64,000 bases of DNA from Rhynochetos jubatus (GCA_027574665.1 CM050648.1:67721363-67785362), one strand, 5' to 3'. Positions 53,780 to 62,611 are shown, counted from the first letter of the stretch. Translations and numbers: made by a program. The notes: a model not told the origin generated them from the letters alone.

Positions 53780-55250
53780 GGCTCACGTGACAAGCGGAAC
53801 CGAGGAAATACGGAGCCCCCCGCTCCTTCCCCAAACTGCAGCGGGGCGCGGGGGCTGCCCGCGGCTTGGGGGCAGGCGGGGGCGGGCGGTTGTGTGACCA
53901 CCCCGCCCGGCCCCGGCCCCACTCCGCACACCGAGGGCTCCGCGCGGTAAACGCGGTGACCGCTCGCACGCGTCCGCTCCCGGTGGAACTTCCTCCGGGA
54001 GAAACGGCCACAGCTGGCGAGGGAAGCAAACGAAATCACCCTTCTCCTTCGGGTGACAGCTAGGCTAAGGCGACGTCCCTGGGGGACTGCTGGGCTCTCA
54101 GGCGCGCACCCACGCCAGAGCCTTTCCCACTTGAACAACACGACGTCTCTCAGCTGGGCGCTGCGGCTGGCCTTTACTACTTTTCGGCTTTACCTTACAA
54201 AGTGGAAGCCACTTGCGCTCCTGTCCCGAAACTTTGGAAGCGGTTCAAACGCTCTCCGTCCGAGCACGCAGCCCACGGCTCCTCCCGCCGCCCCCGCCAG
54301 CCGGAGCGGGAGGCGGGAGCCAGGTGCTTCGTCCCGTCCTCGGCAAAGGCTCCGGGAGCGGCGGGGAGAGACGGTCGGGCGGCGCTGGCTCGGCGCTGAC
54401 CCCGCGGCGCTCCCTCCGCTGGCTGGGGAGAGAAGCATCGCAACTATTGGCGTTACGGTGGGGGGAAGCGGCGGGTGGAGGAATTCAAACAAGAGAACGG
54501 AAAGGAAAAAAAATTCAAGTTCAGCAGCAGAGTCTGCTCTGGAGATGCTGAGGCTTCCGGAGGCGGGAAACCGCCAGCCAGATAACTAGTGGGCATTATC
54601 ACTCTCCGGAGGATCATCAAAACTAGAAGCGCACTCCGGAGGATGTTGCTGGCTTTCTGAATTAAAGGCGGGCAGCCCCCCACACCCGGCTCAGCGAAGC
54701 CGCGGGCCGGTGTCTCCGGCTGCCGCCGCGCCGGGCGAGGGGACGGCGCCGCCCGCAGCCCACAGAGGGCGCTGCGAGCTTGCCCAAAGCCGGGCCCGCG
54801 CCCCGCCGCTCGGCACCGCTCGGCACCGCTCGGATCCGACGCTCAGGGAGCGGGAATGCGCGCGTACACACGCACAGAGGCACACGCTCCTCTCCACAGT
54901 TACAGTCCCATCTGACGTTAATATGCCGCAAAGTAATCCCCTCTCCTCCCAAGCCAATTTGGCACCGCCGCGTTCGCTCCGCCTCGCAGGGCATCACTGC
55001 GCGCCTTGTACATTCCATCTCCCGTTTTGGGGGGAGCCGTACCCACCTACGGCAGCCGGCGGAGAAGCACCGGGGTCGGGACCAGAGCCGCGGCCGGCCC
55101 GGGGCGGTGGCAGCATCCCGCACCGCCGGGTGGCTCGGGGCCGGCTGCGCCGCCCGAGAGGAATTTGGGAACCGGCCCTAAGGGAGTGGAGGAGGGGGTA
55201 GGTGGTCGAGGGGCAGCCGGTGCGGGGCTGCAGCTATGTTGTTTGCATTG
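53780..55250. promoter_or_regulatory. Orphan CpG-rich island downstream of IRX1
   Basis: About 1.4 kb of GC- and CpG-dense DNA, beginning about 1.5 kb beyond the predicted IRX1 mRNA end. Several open frames of 80-180 codons exist on both strands, but they overlap each other, are driven by GC content and show no recognisable domain. It contains CTCCGGAGGAT twice (54604 and 54634) and three tandem CTCGGCACCG-like units near 54807. It could be the promoter of an unannotated non-coding RNA or a Polycomb-type regulatory island. No gene is supported. Confidence 0.6.
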
Positions 55251-55344
55251 ATAGGAAGGAGAAACAATTCCATCAGTTTTACACCAGTGCTGATCTGACA
55301 CGCCGTTTGGCTTTAAAGTCGTGAAGTCTTTTTTCTTCTTTTTC

Positions 55345-55363
55345 TTTTTTTTTTTTTTTTTTT
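55345..55363 (+). repeat. T-rich tract with T19 run
   Basis: T19 within a longer T/C tract, at the right edge of the orphan CpG-rich block. Confidence 0.85.
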
Positions 55364-55626
55364 CTTTTAAAGACGTTTTCCCTCTCCCTGGCTGAAATCT
55401 AAGTTAACTATGGTTTGGTTAAAACTGTGATATGCTCTTTTGTTGGAACCGTCGCCAACGCGGGACTGCCTGTGATTTAGGAAAACCAAAACAACTGAAA
55501 GTCAGAAAGCAAACGGATGGATGCTATGCTGGGGACGGCATGATGTCAAAAGGAGACTCTTTTCAGAGATATCCCGAGCAAAATCCATTTCGTCTGATCT
55601 GTTTCTCCGATCCATCTGAAAAATGC

Positions 55627-55646
55627 AAAAAAAAAAAAAAAAAAAA
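55627..55646 (+). repeat. A20 homopolymer
   Basis: 20 A bases; simple repeat. Confidence 0.9.
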
Positions 55647-55659
55647 GTAGAAGCCTCCC

Positions 55660-56230
55660 GCTTCCACTGCGTTATCAACAGATCTCTAAGCGAGAGTTTA
55701 CCGAGATCCCTCTTTGGTTGCGGTGATTTGGCAGCTAAATCAAGATCAATATTCTGATCTCTGACAAGAATTTTATTAATATTTTATTTGAAAATCTCAT
55801 CTTGTTTCCGACAAGTCCTGGTTTGAGGTTGGTTCAGTTTGGATAGGGCGTCACCACATTATTTCTTAATGACTTTCCCAGCTGCTTCTTTCCATTTTCC
55901 ACCATCAACAACCATCTGGTATCTTATTAGCACCTCAATGCTCATTTAGTGTTCTCATTTAGGAGAAAAAAAGAAGCAAACACTCAAAATATTACACATT
56001 TTAACGGACCGTCTTTGGAAGATTAATGCCTTTATAAACCGAGATTGTCCTTCTCAGTCTCCTTTTAACCAACAGATCGGAATCGCAGAACTTTCTTCGG
56101 GGAAGTGCAAGAGCTGCCATATTATTTTGTTTTCCTGCTAAGATTGTGCTTAATCTCAGAGGGAAAAATCTTTCACAGTCATATTTCCTCCCTGTTTATT
56201 TAAAGCGTAAATCGTTACAAATAATTCTAT
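55660..56230. promoter_or_regulatory. Candidate enhancer 3' of IRX1
   Basis: About 570 bases of unique, balanced-composition sequence without transposon or simple-repeat content, rich in GATCT, ATTAAT, TTGATT and CATCTGG words. It lies about 500 bases past the predicted mRNA end. The texture is like that of deeply conserved non-coding elements. Inference only. Confidence 0.35.
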
Positions 56231-56730
56231 TTCCTAATCTATTTTTTTTTCCCCGGCTTCGGTCGGACTGTATAGCAAAGCATTAAAGCTCTTGATCCGA
56301 TTTAGGAACCAGTTTGGTCAGCAAAGTTACACACTAGGGAACTGTGAGAAATCTCGTCCCTTTCATTTTCAGGAATGTATTTTATAATGTAGAGTGGAAG
56401 TCAGATCCATTTGTGGTCGGAAAATGGATACTACAGAACACGTCTGATTCATCACAATTGAAAAAATAACTTTAGTTTTACTAGTCAAGAACCAGCTTCA
56501 CTCAGCTTCTTAAATTTAAGTGTATGAAAAGGGAAGCTCGCAGCTTGTCTTTGACAAAATACCTACAAGAGTCATTAAAAGCTTGGATTTGGTCTTTGGG
56601 TAACTGAAACTTGAAAGACAAGAGTTGACTTTTTAGAAAATAAATTATAAATGTTTGAATACGCTTGTTATATATGTATAAGATCTGCAGCAACAGAATA
56701 CATACCTGAAGAGGTCATAATTTCATTTAG

Positions 56731-56736
56731 TTTATT
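56731..56736 (-). terminator. IRX1: Poly(A) signal AATAAA of IRX1
   Basis: TTTATT on the plus strand reads AATAAA in transcript sense, 325 bases after the stop codon. A GU-rich stretch follows in transcript sense at about 56710-56680, as expected for a downstream cleavage element. It is the first canonical signal after the stop. Confidence 0.65.
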
Positions 56737-56988
56737 AGACAAAAATATATGATTTAGACAAGTTTTGCTGACGCGCTATTTACAATCTGAAATCACTCTA
56801 TATACAGAAAAAACACAAACACATGGGAAACATTTACGAAACAAATAATCCAAGAATGGTTAGAATAACACGATCTGAAATGGTACAATGAAGAAGGGGA
56901 TCCATCTACAGATTTGTGTAATCACTTTTATGGATTTGCACCACCTTATTGCAAAAAGAGATTGATGGGAGTCGTTTATATCATTTCC

Positions 56989-57013
56989 TTTTTTTTTTTT
57001 TTTTTTTTTTTTT
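56989..57013 (+). repeat. T25 tract in IRX1 3' UTR
   Basis: 25 T bases on the plus strand, A25 in the transcript, beginning about 49 bases after the stop codon. Confidence 0.9.
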
Positions 57014-57061
57014 CTGTCCTTAGTACCAGTCTCTGTAATACTTTTTCACGGAACCATTTAA

Positions 57062-57119
57062 TCAAGCAGAAGGGAGAGCTGTTAAAATTCTCGGTGTTCC
57101 CTCTTGCTGAGCCAAAGAG
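57062..57119 (-). CDS. IRX1: IRX1 coding exon 4 (terminal)
   Basis: Acceptor ccccccctgcag|CTCTTTGG. The exon completes the Asn codon split from exon 3 and encodes [18 protein letters not shown] followed by TGA at 57064-57062. The last 18 residues are nearly identical to the known vertebrate IRX1 C-terminus, which confirms reading frame and splice phase. An ATTAAA word overlaps the stop codon, but it is too close to be the likely poly(A) signal. Confidence 0.95.
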
Positions 57120-60100
57120 CTGCAGGGGGGAAGGGAGGAAAAAAAATAGACGTAACAATCTTTCAGGAATTAAAAAAAAAAAAAGAATCCTTTCCTATAA
57201 TTGCCTGTCTATTGCTATGGCATCCTAGTATTAGTTAATTGCACAGAAATTACTGAGGTCGTTTACCTTTCAGAAAAGTTGCAGGCTGGCTATGTGCAGT
57301 TGCAATTTAGCCTAACTTTGAAAAGATTGCAGCAACTTCTATGTTGTTCTTGTTGTCTGTATGTATTATTATGGTGATGATTAGGTGTTATAATTAGTCT
57401 TTATTATTCAAACACTCTGTTTCACATAAGTAACATTCCTGCAGTGAAAACAAACAAACAAACTCACTTGTCACGGACAGGCTGGAAGGGTGATTTGAGC
57501 TGCTGAGGTGGGGATTCAGTTCTTGGTACATTTTCTCTTTCTAGAAGGAGACAGAAGGAAGAGGGGGTGGGGGGGGGGGGGGGGGGGGGGGGGGGGAAAG
57601 GAGAACCATTTTAGAATAACAACAACAAAATCTGGACAGTGTGCAGAGAACACACCTGCCTTTCACCCTCTAGTTCAAACATGTGTAGGTATATACATGC
57701 ATGTGTACAGCACTATTCCCTACATTCAAAATTTAAGGGGTATGCAAGCTTTTCTTGCTACATTTTTGACATGGAAATTATTGGAAGATGAAGGTCAGAA
57801 GGGGAGGAAAGCAAAACTCAAAGAATATGTTTCACATTGCTATTCCTTCATTCTCATCTTGTTTGATGGGCATATAGAGTGAGAATGTAACAACCCACAT
57901 GAAATGGGCTTAATGTATGCAAGCAACACGCTCCAGGGAAAAAAAAAATTGACGCTGGGGTAAACTGTAACTCCGTTAAAAGCAATCAGTTACATCTGAC
58001 ACCATTCCTCAAGGAGAAGTTCATGTGCATGTGTCAGGGGTGGATGCCTGATGCATTCATTACCTATGTGTTTGGGACTGGTCCTCTCTGAAGGTTTGTC
58101 ACTGCTTAGGGCTCCCAGGGCTGCTGTTAAAACAGAAGGTTGCTGCTGGGCCTGGAGGTGGTGATTGTGATGAGCAGCATGGTGGTGATTTACTCCCAAA
58201 AAGGACCTCACGTTTAGCAGGGAACTCTGAGTGAGGAAAGCCCCATTTGTCCAGTTGTGAAATTTGCCAATCTGGCACGTGTAGAGTCCATGGCTGGGGA
58301 GAAAAGCGGGGTGCTGGATCTGTGGAGAAGTGTGGTTAACCTGGGGAGGAGGGGGTGGCGGGGGAGAAGATTTCAGGGCACCATCGGGACTGGTTGCTGT
58401 CTCTGCCAAAGACCAAATCTTGGGTTTGCTGTGAGATGGCACCTGTAAGTCGTTCTGTCCCCCAGGACTGATGATTCGCGTGCTGTTGTCAGAGGCCTCC
58501 TTCACCATGGCCAGAGCATCTTTGGGTTTCAGTCCTTCAGGCCCTGACAGTGCCAACTCCTTCTCCTTTTCCAAGTGCTCCTCTTCACTGCTTTGTCTCA
58601 GGAGCTCGGGCTTCTCCTCCTCTTCCTCGTTGCTCTGCTCCCCATCATTCTCATCGATTTTATCTATGTCTATGCTCTCCAGGTCGATTTCCTCATCGTC
58701 TTCATTCTTCTCGGGGTCCCCTTCATTATCACTCCCGAAGAGGTTTGCATCTTCTTGGTCCTTACTCCTGGAGCCCCAGGTCACCTTGTTCTCCTTCTTG
58801 AGCCGCCGGCGGGCGTTGGCGAACCAGGTGGAGACCTGGGTGAGGGTCATCTTGGTGATGATGGCCAGCATGATCTTCTCGCCCTTGGTGGGGTAGGGGT
58901 TCTTGCGGTGCTCATTGAGCCAGGCCTTGAGGGTGCTGGTGCTCTCCCGGGTGGCGTTTTTGGGCCGCCCTGGGTCCCCGTACTGGAACTGTCCGTAGGG
59001 ATAATAGCCGGGGGCAGTGTGGGCAGCAAAGGTAGCAGGGTGGACACCCGGATTATCTTTCAGCTCGTACTGGGAGCCCTGCAACACATTCAGACAAGCG
59101 GAGAGGAAAAAGCACATCAATTATCTCGTTAGCGTCTCTAACAGACCTGAATAGGCTACTCCGGGAGCTGGAATACGCCTTTGAGCGGTGCAAAGGGTCT
59201 TCACTGGCAAAATTCGGCCCTCCCCGCTCCGGGCTCTTTACATTTAGATCAGACAGAGGTGTTCCCAAATGATTCTCCCCCTTCTTGCAGGGAAAGGGAA
59301 AGAGAGGGGCTAAACTGGGCTCTGCCAGACATTACGCATATTTTCTCCGCACACCGAATCACATCAAACGATGGGAATGCAGCAACTTCGCATTCGCCTC
59401 GGCGAGACGGTTTCTTGTGCCCTGGAAATGACCAGGCAGAGAGAGCAGGTACTGCACCGCGGTTACAAACTAATGTCTGCGCGCAACGTCGCGTCTCTCT
59501 GCAAAACATCCAGGAGGATATCACAGATGCATGCAGAGCATTCCTCCTTGGCCCCAGATCTGCCTTTAAAAGGACTTGGCGGGAGACGAGACCGAGGAGG
59601 TGAATGCACAACTTCAGTACGAAGACACTTATAATGTAAGAGATTTTCCACGCGCAAGCCAACTCCCCCCCCCCCCCCCCCCCCCCCCCGCTTCCTTTGC
59701 CTCCTGCCCCCCAAATCGTACACTAAGATTCTGGTGTAAAACATTAACTTCTGACTGTTAGAAGAGCCTTTAAACTCTGGAATGAAAACTGATCCACGCA
59801 TTGCAGAATATGGATATGCAGACACTTTTATCTCCCAAGTTTTACTTTGATCTGGGCAGAGCGAACACAAATTGTTTACAAGCGTTTAGAGACGGTGATT
59901 TATTTGCAATCAATATTCTTTTTATCATCAGCAGTAAAACACAGCAAGTCGAATTATCCCATCAGGTGTTTTGGTAAATAACATTTTATCTTTCTAGCAA
60001 CCTCATTAGGCCTCATTATTACCGCAAATCGTCCAGATATTAACTTAATATTTTAGCTCTTGATTTACAAATGCTTAGAATTCTAGAATTTACTTTAAAA

Positions 60101-61978
60101 TATCACCATCGTGGTAAATCACTGTAGTAAAATACCAGGATACTTTGCGAGTAGGAAAGGGAACTGTTACTAAATAGCTAACAATTAAAGCTGATTTTTT
60201 CCCCTTTTTTCCCCCTTGCTTCTACTACATCTCGCTTTTTTTCCCCCCCCTAGTCCAGAAATACATTCTTAGTATTACTCCTGCGAAATTTGTGTCAGCC
60301 TTAAAGATGAACTTCTGCAAAAATGTCCACGGGGAAACTAATCTAACTTTGTCAAACAGTTAAAAAGGAGCACGGATTTTAATTTCAGAGACAAAGCTTA
60401 TACACAAAGAGAAGCCCGATGTAATTTTTGTAATGTGTTACAGAGCAGGCTTTCTGCACTCCCTTTATTCCGCTGTCTTTTGTTATTGTTGCTGAAATGA
60501 TTTTTTTTGTGTAATCTCTGTTGGGAATTCTTTTGAAGAAGCCACTTGTAAATCACTCATTGCTTCTGTCTCAACTCTTACTGCATTTCCAAAATCAAGG
60601 TTAAAAAAAAAAATAAATAAAAAGGTAGGAAATGCATGCTGTTAAATGTGCCTTCGCAGGAAAACAGCACGAAATGATCTGTTTTCAGATGCTGACCCTT
60701 GTTCAACAGCGTACCTAACTACTTGCCTGCTTATATGTAGTAAAAACCCTCGCAAGTTATGTTTTGCATGCACCCTGTTATAATTATTCCCAATTTTCTG
60801 TTTCTGGGGGAGAGAAAAGAGGGGCATTTAGAAATTAGGTGGAACCTATGCCTACCGCCGCCGAGAAATTTGGAGGTACTAGCAACGAAAACGTTTCAAC
60901 GGCACCAGGGATAGAAACGGCTAGTTAAAAAAAAAAAAAAAAAGACCTTTCCCTTTTTAACTAGTACATTCTAAAGAAAAGGAAAAAAAGAGATCAGAGG
61001 ACAATCTGGGTGACGGAAATTTGGTTTAGAGTGAACGCCTTTCTGCTCCGGTGCATATAATAGGATGTAGATGCCCTCCTTCGCTGGATGCAAATCCGAT
61101 CTACGCTACTCGCCACAACCAGACTATGGAAAGTTCAGGGAACAGAACCGGCCGGTTTTAAGGCTTAAGGAAAATGTCTTGAAACACACGGGCATACCAG
61201 CGACCGGCACCGCACTCTGGCCTTTCGGACGGAACCTGTTTGTAGCTCGGCGGCAAAAAAAAAAAGGACCCGGCAGGAAGAGGAGCGCGCTGGAAAAACC
61301 AACTGGAACAACAGGACCGACAATATCACCCGTCAGCAACAACACCAGTAACAGCAAGGGCGGGGGAGAAAAACAAAAAACCGAGTTGCCGGGGGAAGCC
61401 GACAACACACGAGGGCAGGAGCCCTGCTCAGTCCTTCCACCGCCAAGAAGAGAAACTCGCAGGACTTTTGCCCGGCCGGAGCGACGGGGCGGATAGGGGC
61501 TGCGCCCGCAGACCGAGCCCGCCGCCCCCCGGCCCCGCTCTCCCTGGCAGTCCCGCCGGCCCGATCGCTCCCCTCTCCGCGGCGGACCCCGCGCAGGGCG
61601 GCCGCCCCCTCGCACTCCGCTCCGCGGCCTCTGCTCGCCCCCGCGCTCCGCGGGCCTGGGGTTGTGGGGGGGGGGGGGGTGGGGGGCGCGGGAGGCAGCG
61701 CGGTGCTCACTCACCATTTGGGAGAAGAGGCCGATGTCGGCGGTGTAGGGCAGGAAGGCGCTGTAGTTGGGGGCGCTGTAGGGACTGGCGTACATGCCCA
61801 ACACCGAGGTGACAGCGGCCGAACCGCTGCCCAGCTCGGCGCCCGCGGGCCGGCCCGAGGCGGCGGCGGCTGCGGCGGCGGCTGCGGCGGCGGCGGCCAG
61901 CACCCCGGGCCGGTCGCTCCCGTACACCGCCTGGCTGGCGCTGAGATACTGCGGGTAGCCCAGCTGGGGGAAGGACAT
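57062..61978 (-). CDS. IRX1: Iroquois homeobox protein 1 (IRX1), 4 coding exons, 469 aa
   Basis: IRX1 is a TALE-class homeodomain transcription factor acting in the nucleus in embryonic patterning. Joining 61978-61715, 59078-58064, 57540-57468 and 57119-57062 gives 1,410 bases, 469 residues plus TGA, close to the 480 residues of human IRX1. Seen in order: the N-terminus [16 protein letters not shown], which separates IRX1 from IRX3 and other paralogues; a 13-alanine run (residues 28-40); the homeodomain (about 126-188) with the TALE insertion containing PYP (149-151) and the recognition helix [11 protein letters not shown] (173-183); an acidic stretch (about 197-260); a proline run (327-333); the Iro box (about 357-384); a His/Gln-rich segment (385-402); and the C-terminus [13 protein letters not shown]. 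Introns are 2,636, 523 and 348 bases. The start at 61978 has G at -3 and matches the family N-terminus. The frame stays open upstream, but those codons mostly translate homopolymers. Identity is very secure; exon ends rest on GT-AG sites and family alignment from memory. Confidence 0.97.
57468..57540 (-). CDS. IRX1: IRX1 coding exon 3 (73-bp micro-exon)
   Basis: Acceptor ctccttctag|AAAGAG and donor GACAA|gtgagt. With one base from exon 2 it reads [20 protein letters not shown] followed by PVRD and two bases of the next codon. This matches the known IRX1 segment around [13 protein letters not shown]. The 28-nt G run at 57569-57596 lies just upstream and becomes a long C tract in the transcript. 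Confidence 0.95.
57541..58063 (-). other. IRX1: IRX1 intron 2
   Basis: 523 bases, GT-AG. Its 3' end carries the C28 tract in transcript sense, then a C/T-rich stretch and the acceptor. The exon 2 frame stays open for 24 codons into the intron before a stop at 57990. Confidence 0.85.
57569..57596 (+). repeat. G28 homopolymer in IRX1 intron 2
   Basis: 28 consecutive G bases preceded by GGGGGT. In transcript sense this is a long C run ending about 28 bases before the exon 3 acceptor, so it may be part of an extended polypyrimidine tract. The true length is uncertain because such runs are error-prone in sequencing. Confidence 0.9.
58064..59078 (-). CDS. IRX1: IRX1 coding exon 2 (homeodomain and Iro box)
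   Basis: Encodes residues 89-426 plus the first base of codon 427. It starts after the acceptor tgttgcag with [14 protein letters not shown] and ends at CACATAG|gtaatg. It carries the whole TALE homeodomain, the acidic linker, the proline run and the Iro box around [13 protein letters not shown]. The open frame continues into intron 2 as far as 57990, so an intron-retaining transcript would encode a different C-terminus of 24 residues. Joining to exon 3 restores the conserved C-terminus, so I treat the splice as the true form. Confidence 0.97.
59665..59689 (+). repeat. C25 homopolymer in IRX1 intron 1
   Basis: 25 consecutive C bases; in the IRX1 transcript this is G25, able to form G-quadruplex structures. 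Confidence 0.9.
60921..60964. repeat. Inverted repeat with A tract in IRX1 intron 1
   Basis: CTAGTTAAAAA at 60921-60931 is matched by TTTTTAACTAG at 60954-60964: a perfect 11-base inverted repeat with a 22-base loop containing the rest of an A17 run. Confidence 0.85.
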
Positions 61979-62020
61979 CTCCGGGGCGCGGGCACAGCGG
62001 CGGCGGCACTGGCGGCGGCG
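61440..62020. promoter_or_regulatory. CpG-rich island over IRX1 exon 1
   Basis: Dense CpG dinucleotides and high GC from the start of intron 1 through exon 1 to the 5' leader, against an AT-rich background. Iroquois genes usually sit in CpG islands bound by Polycomb in cells where they are silent. Boundaries are by eye. Confidence 0.75.
61715..61978 (-). CDS. IRX1: IRX1 coding exon 1
   Basis: Encodes residues 1-88, from [10 protein letters not shown] to DIGLFSQM, ending at phase 0. The donor reads CAAATG|gtgagt. The exon is very GC- and CpG-rich. The alanine run at residues 28-40 is encoded by GCC repeats interrupted by two GCA codons, which should limit slippage. Human IRX1 also carries a polyalanine tract here. 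Confidence 0.96.
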
Positions 62021-62200
62021 GCAGAAGCGGCAGAAATATATAAAAAAAAAAAAGGGGGGGGTAGGGGGGAAGGAATTATACCAAAAAAAAAAAAAAAAAA
62101 AAAAGAAGGGGGAGGAGGGAGCCTGAACAGCCGGTGAGGGGAGCGGAACAAACCCGGGCTTCTCTGGATCTCTCTCTTTCTCTCTCACTCTTTATCCCTT
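61979..62200 (-). promoter_or_regulatory. IRX1: IRX1 5' UTR and core promoter region (approximate)
   Basis: Immediately upstream of the ATG, in transcript sense, come a GCC-repeat leader, a TTTATATATTTC word (about 62035-62048), a T/C-rich tract, a TATAAT-containing word near 62075-62081, then a 22-nt T tract (A run 62083-62104). Either AT-rich word could act as a TATA-like element, but the transcription start cannot be fixed by eye. The leader lies in a CpG-rich block, typical of developmental promoters. Confidence 0.45.
62083..62104 (+). repeat. A22 tract in IRX1 leader/promoter
   Basis: 22 A bases with a second A12 tract at 62042-62053. Together they account for the phenylalanine runs in the open frame upstream of the IRX1 start. 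Confidence 0.9.
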
Positions 62201-62522
62201 CCCCCCTCTCTCTTTACTGGAGTCAGGCAGGGCGAGAGAACAGAAATCGAGCCGGTAATTTTCTTTTTTCGTTCTGATTTCTTTCTGCCAGAGATATATT
62301 GCAACCTAGGTATGGAGGAGGAGGAGTGTGGAAGGATTCAGTGGGGTGTCTTTCCTCAAATCTCAGCTCTTCTGTGCTCCTAAATCCCTTAGATGTGATC
62401 TGATCAACAATTGAGCTCCAACTGATGTGTCTGCCCTTAGGTCCTAGGCTGATCTTTCAGATACAATTTGAAGTTGATGTTTTGATTGGCACCCACTTGA
62501 GCTGCAAGCACCGCCCCGCGCT

Positions 62523-62545
62523 CCCCCCCCCCCCCCCCCCCCCCC
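62523..62545 (+). repeat. C23 homopolymer upstream of IRX1
   Basis: 23 C bases, then a G and six more C. About 550 bases upstream of the IRX1 start codon, and followed by a GT/GC repeat at about 62612-62650. Confidence 0.9.
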
Positions 62546-62611
62546 GCCCCCCTCGGTGCAGCACGTGGTGCACAGCCCAGCCTGGGCCACTTTCCTCGGT
62601 GCCTGCGTGTG

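Larger units (their letters stand above)
56712..57061 (-). other. IRX1: IRX1 3' untranslated region (predicted)
   Basis: Runs from the TGA to an expected cleavage point 15-25 bases beyond the AATAAA at 56736-56731. Length is about 350 bases, similar to the short 3' UTR I recall for human IRX1. It contains a 25-base A tract in transcript sense (T run at 56989-57013) soon after the stop, which could mis-prime oligo-dT cDNA synthesis. The end point is inferred. Confidence 0.6.
59079..61714 (-). other. IRX1: IRX1 intron 1
   Basis: 2,636 bases, GT-AG. Holds a 25-nt C run (59665-59689, G run in the transcript), an A17 tract with an 11-base inverted repeat (60921-60964), a G-rich stretch just after the donor (about 61664-61686), and a unique AT-rich block at 59860-60120 that looks like a conserved element. 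No separate gene is supported here. Confidence 0.85.

Noticed and set aside
54053-55201. Several 80-178 codon frames in the CpG-rich block
   Set aside because: GC-rich DNA has few stop codons; frames overlap on both strands, are rich in Arg/Ala/Pro/Gly and match no family known to me.
57057-57062. ATTAAA overlapping the IRX1 stop as poly(A) signal
   Set aside because: It would leave almost no 3' UTR; the AATAAA at 56731 with a GU-rich downstream stretch is a better candidate.
56976-57228. Open frames on both strands over IRX1 exon 4
   Set aside because: They run through the T25 homopolymer and are out of phase with the conserved IRX1 C-terminus.
59079-59120. Start codon upstream of exon 2 ([14 protein letters not shown])
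   Set aside because: These codons are the intron 1 polypyrimidine tract and acceptor (tgttgcag) in translation; not an independent start.
58471-59132. Plus-strand frames of 141 and 185 codons over IRX1 exon 2
   Set aside because: They mirror the acidic and homeodomain codons of IRX1 on the opposite strand and show no domain of their own.
61124-61714. Continuation of the exon 1 frame past the donor to 61124
   Set aside because: The frame crosses a strong donor (ATG|gtgagt) and then becomes Arg/Pro/Gly-rich translation of CpG sequence. Splicing to exon 2 restores the conserved IRX1 sequence.
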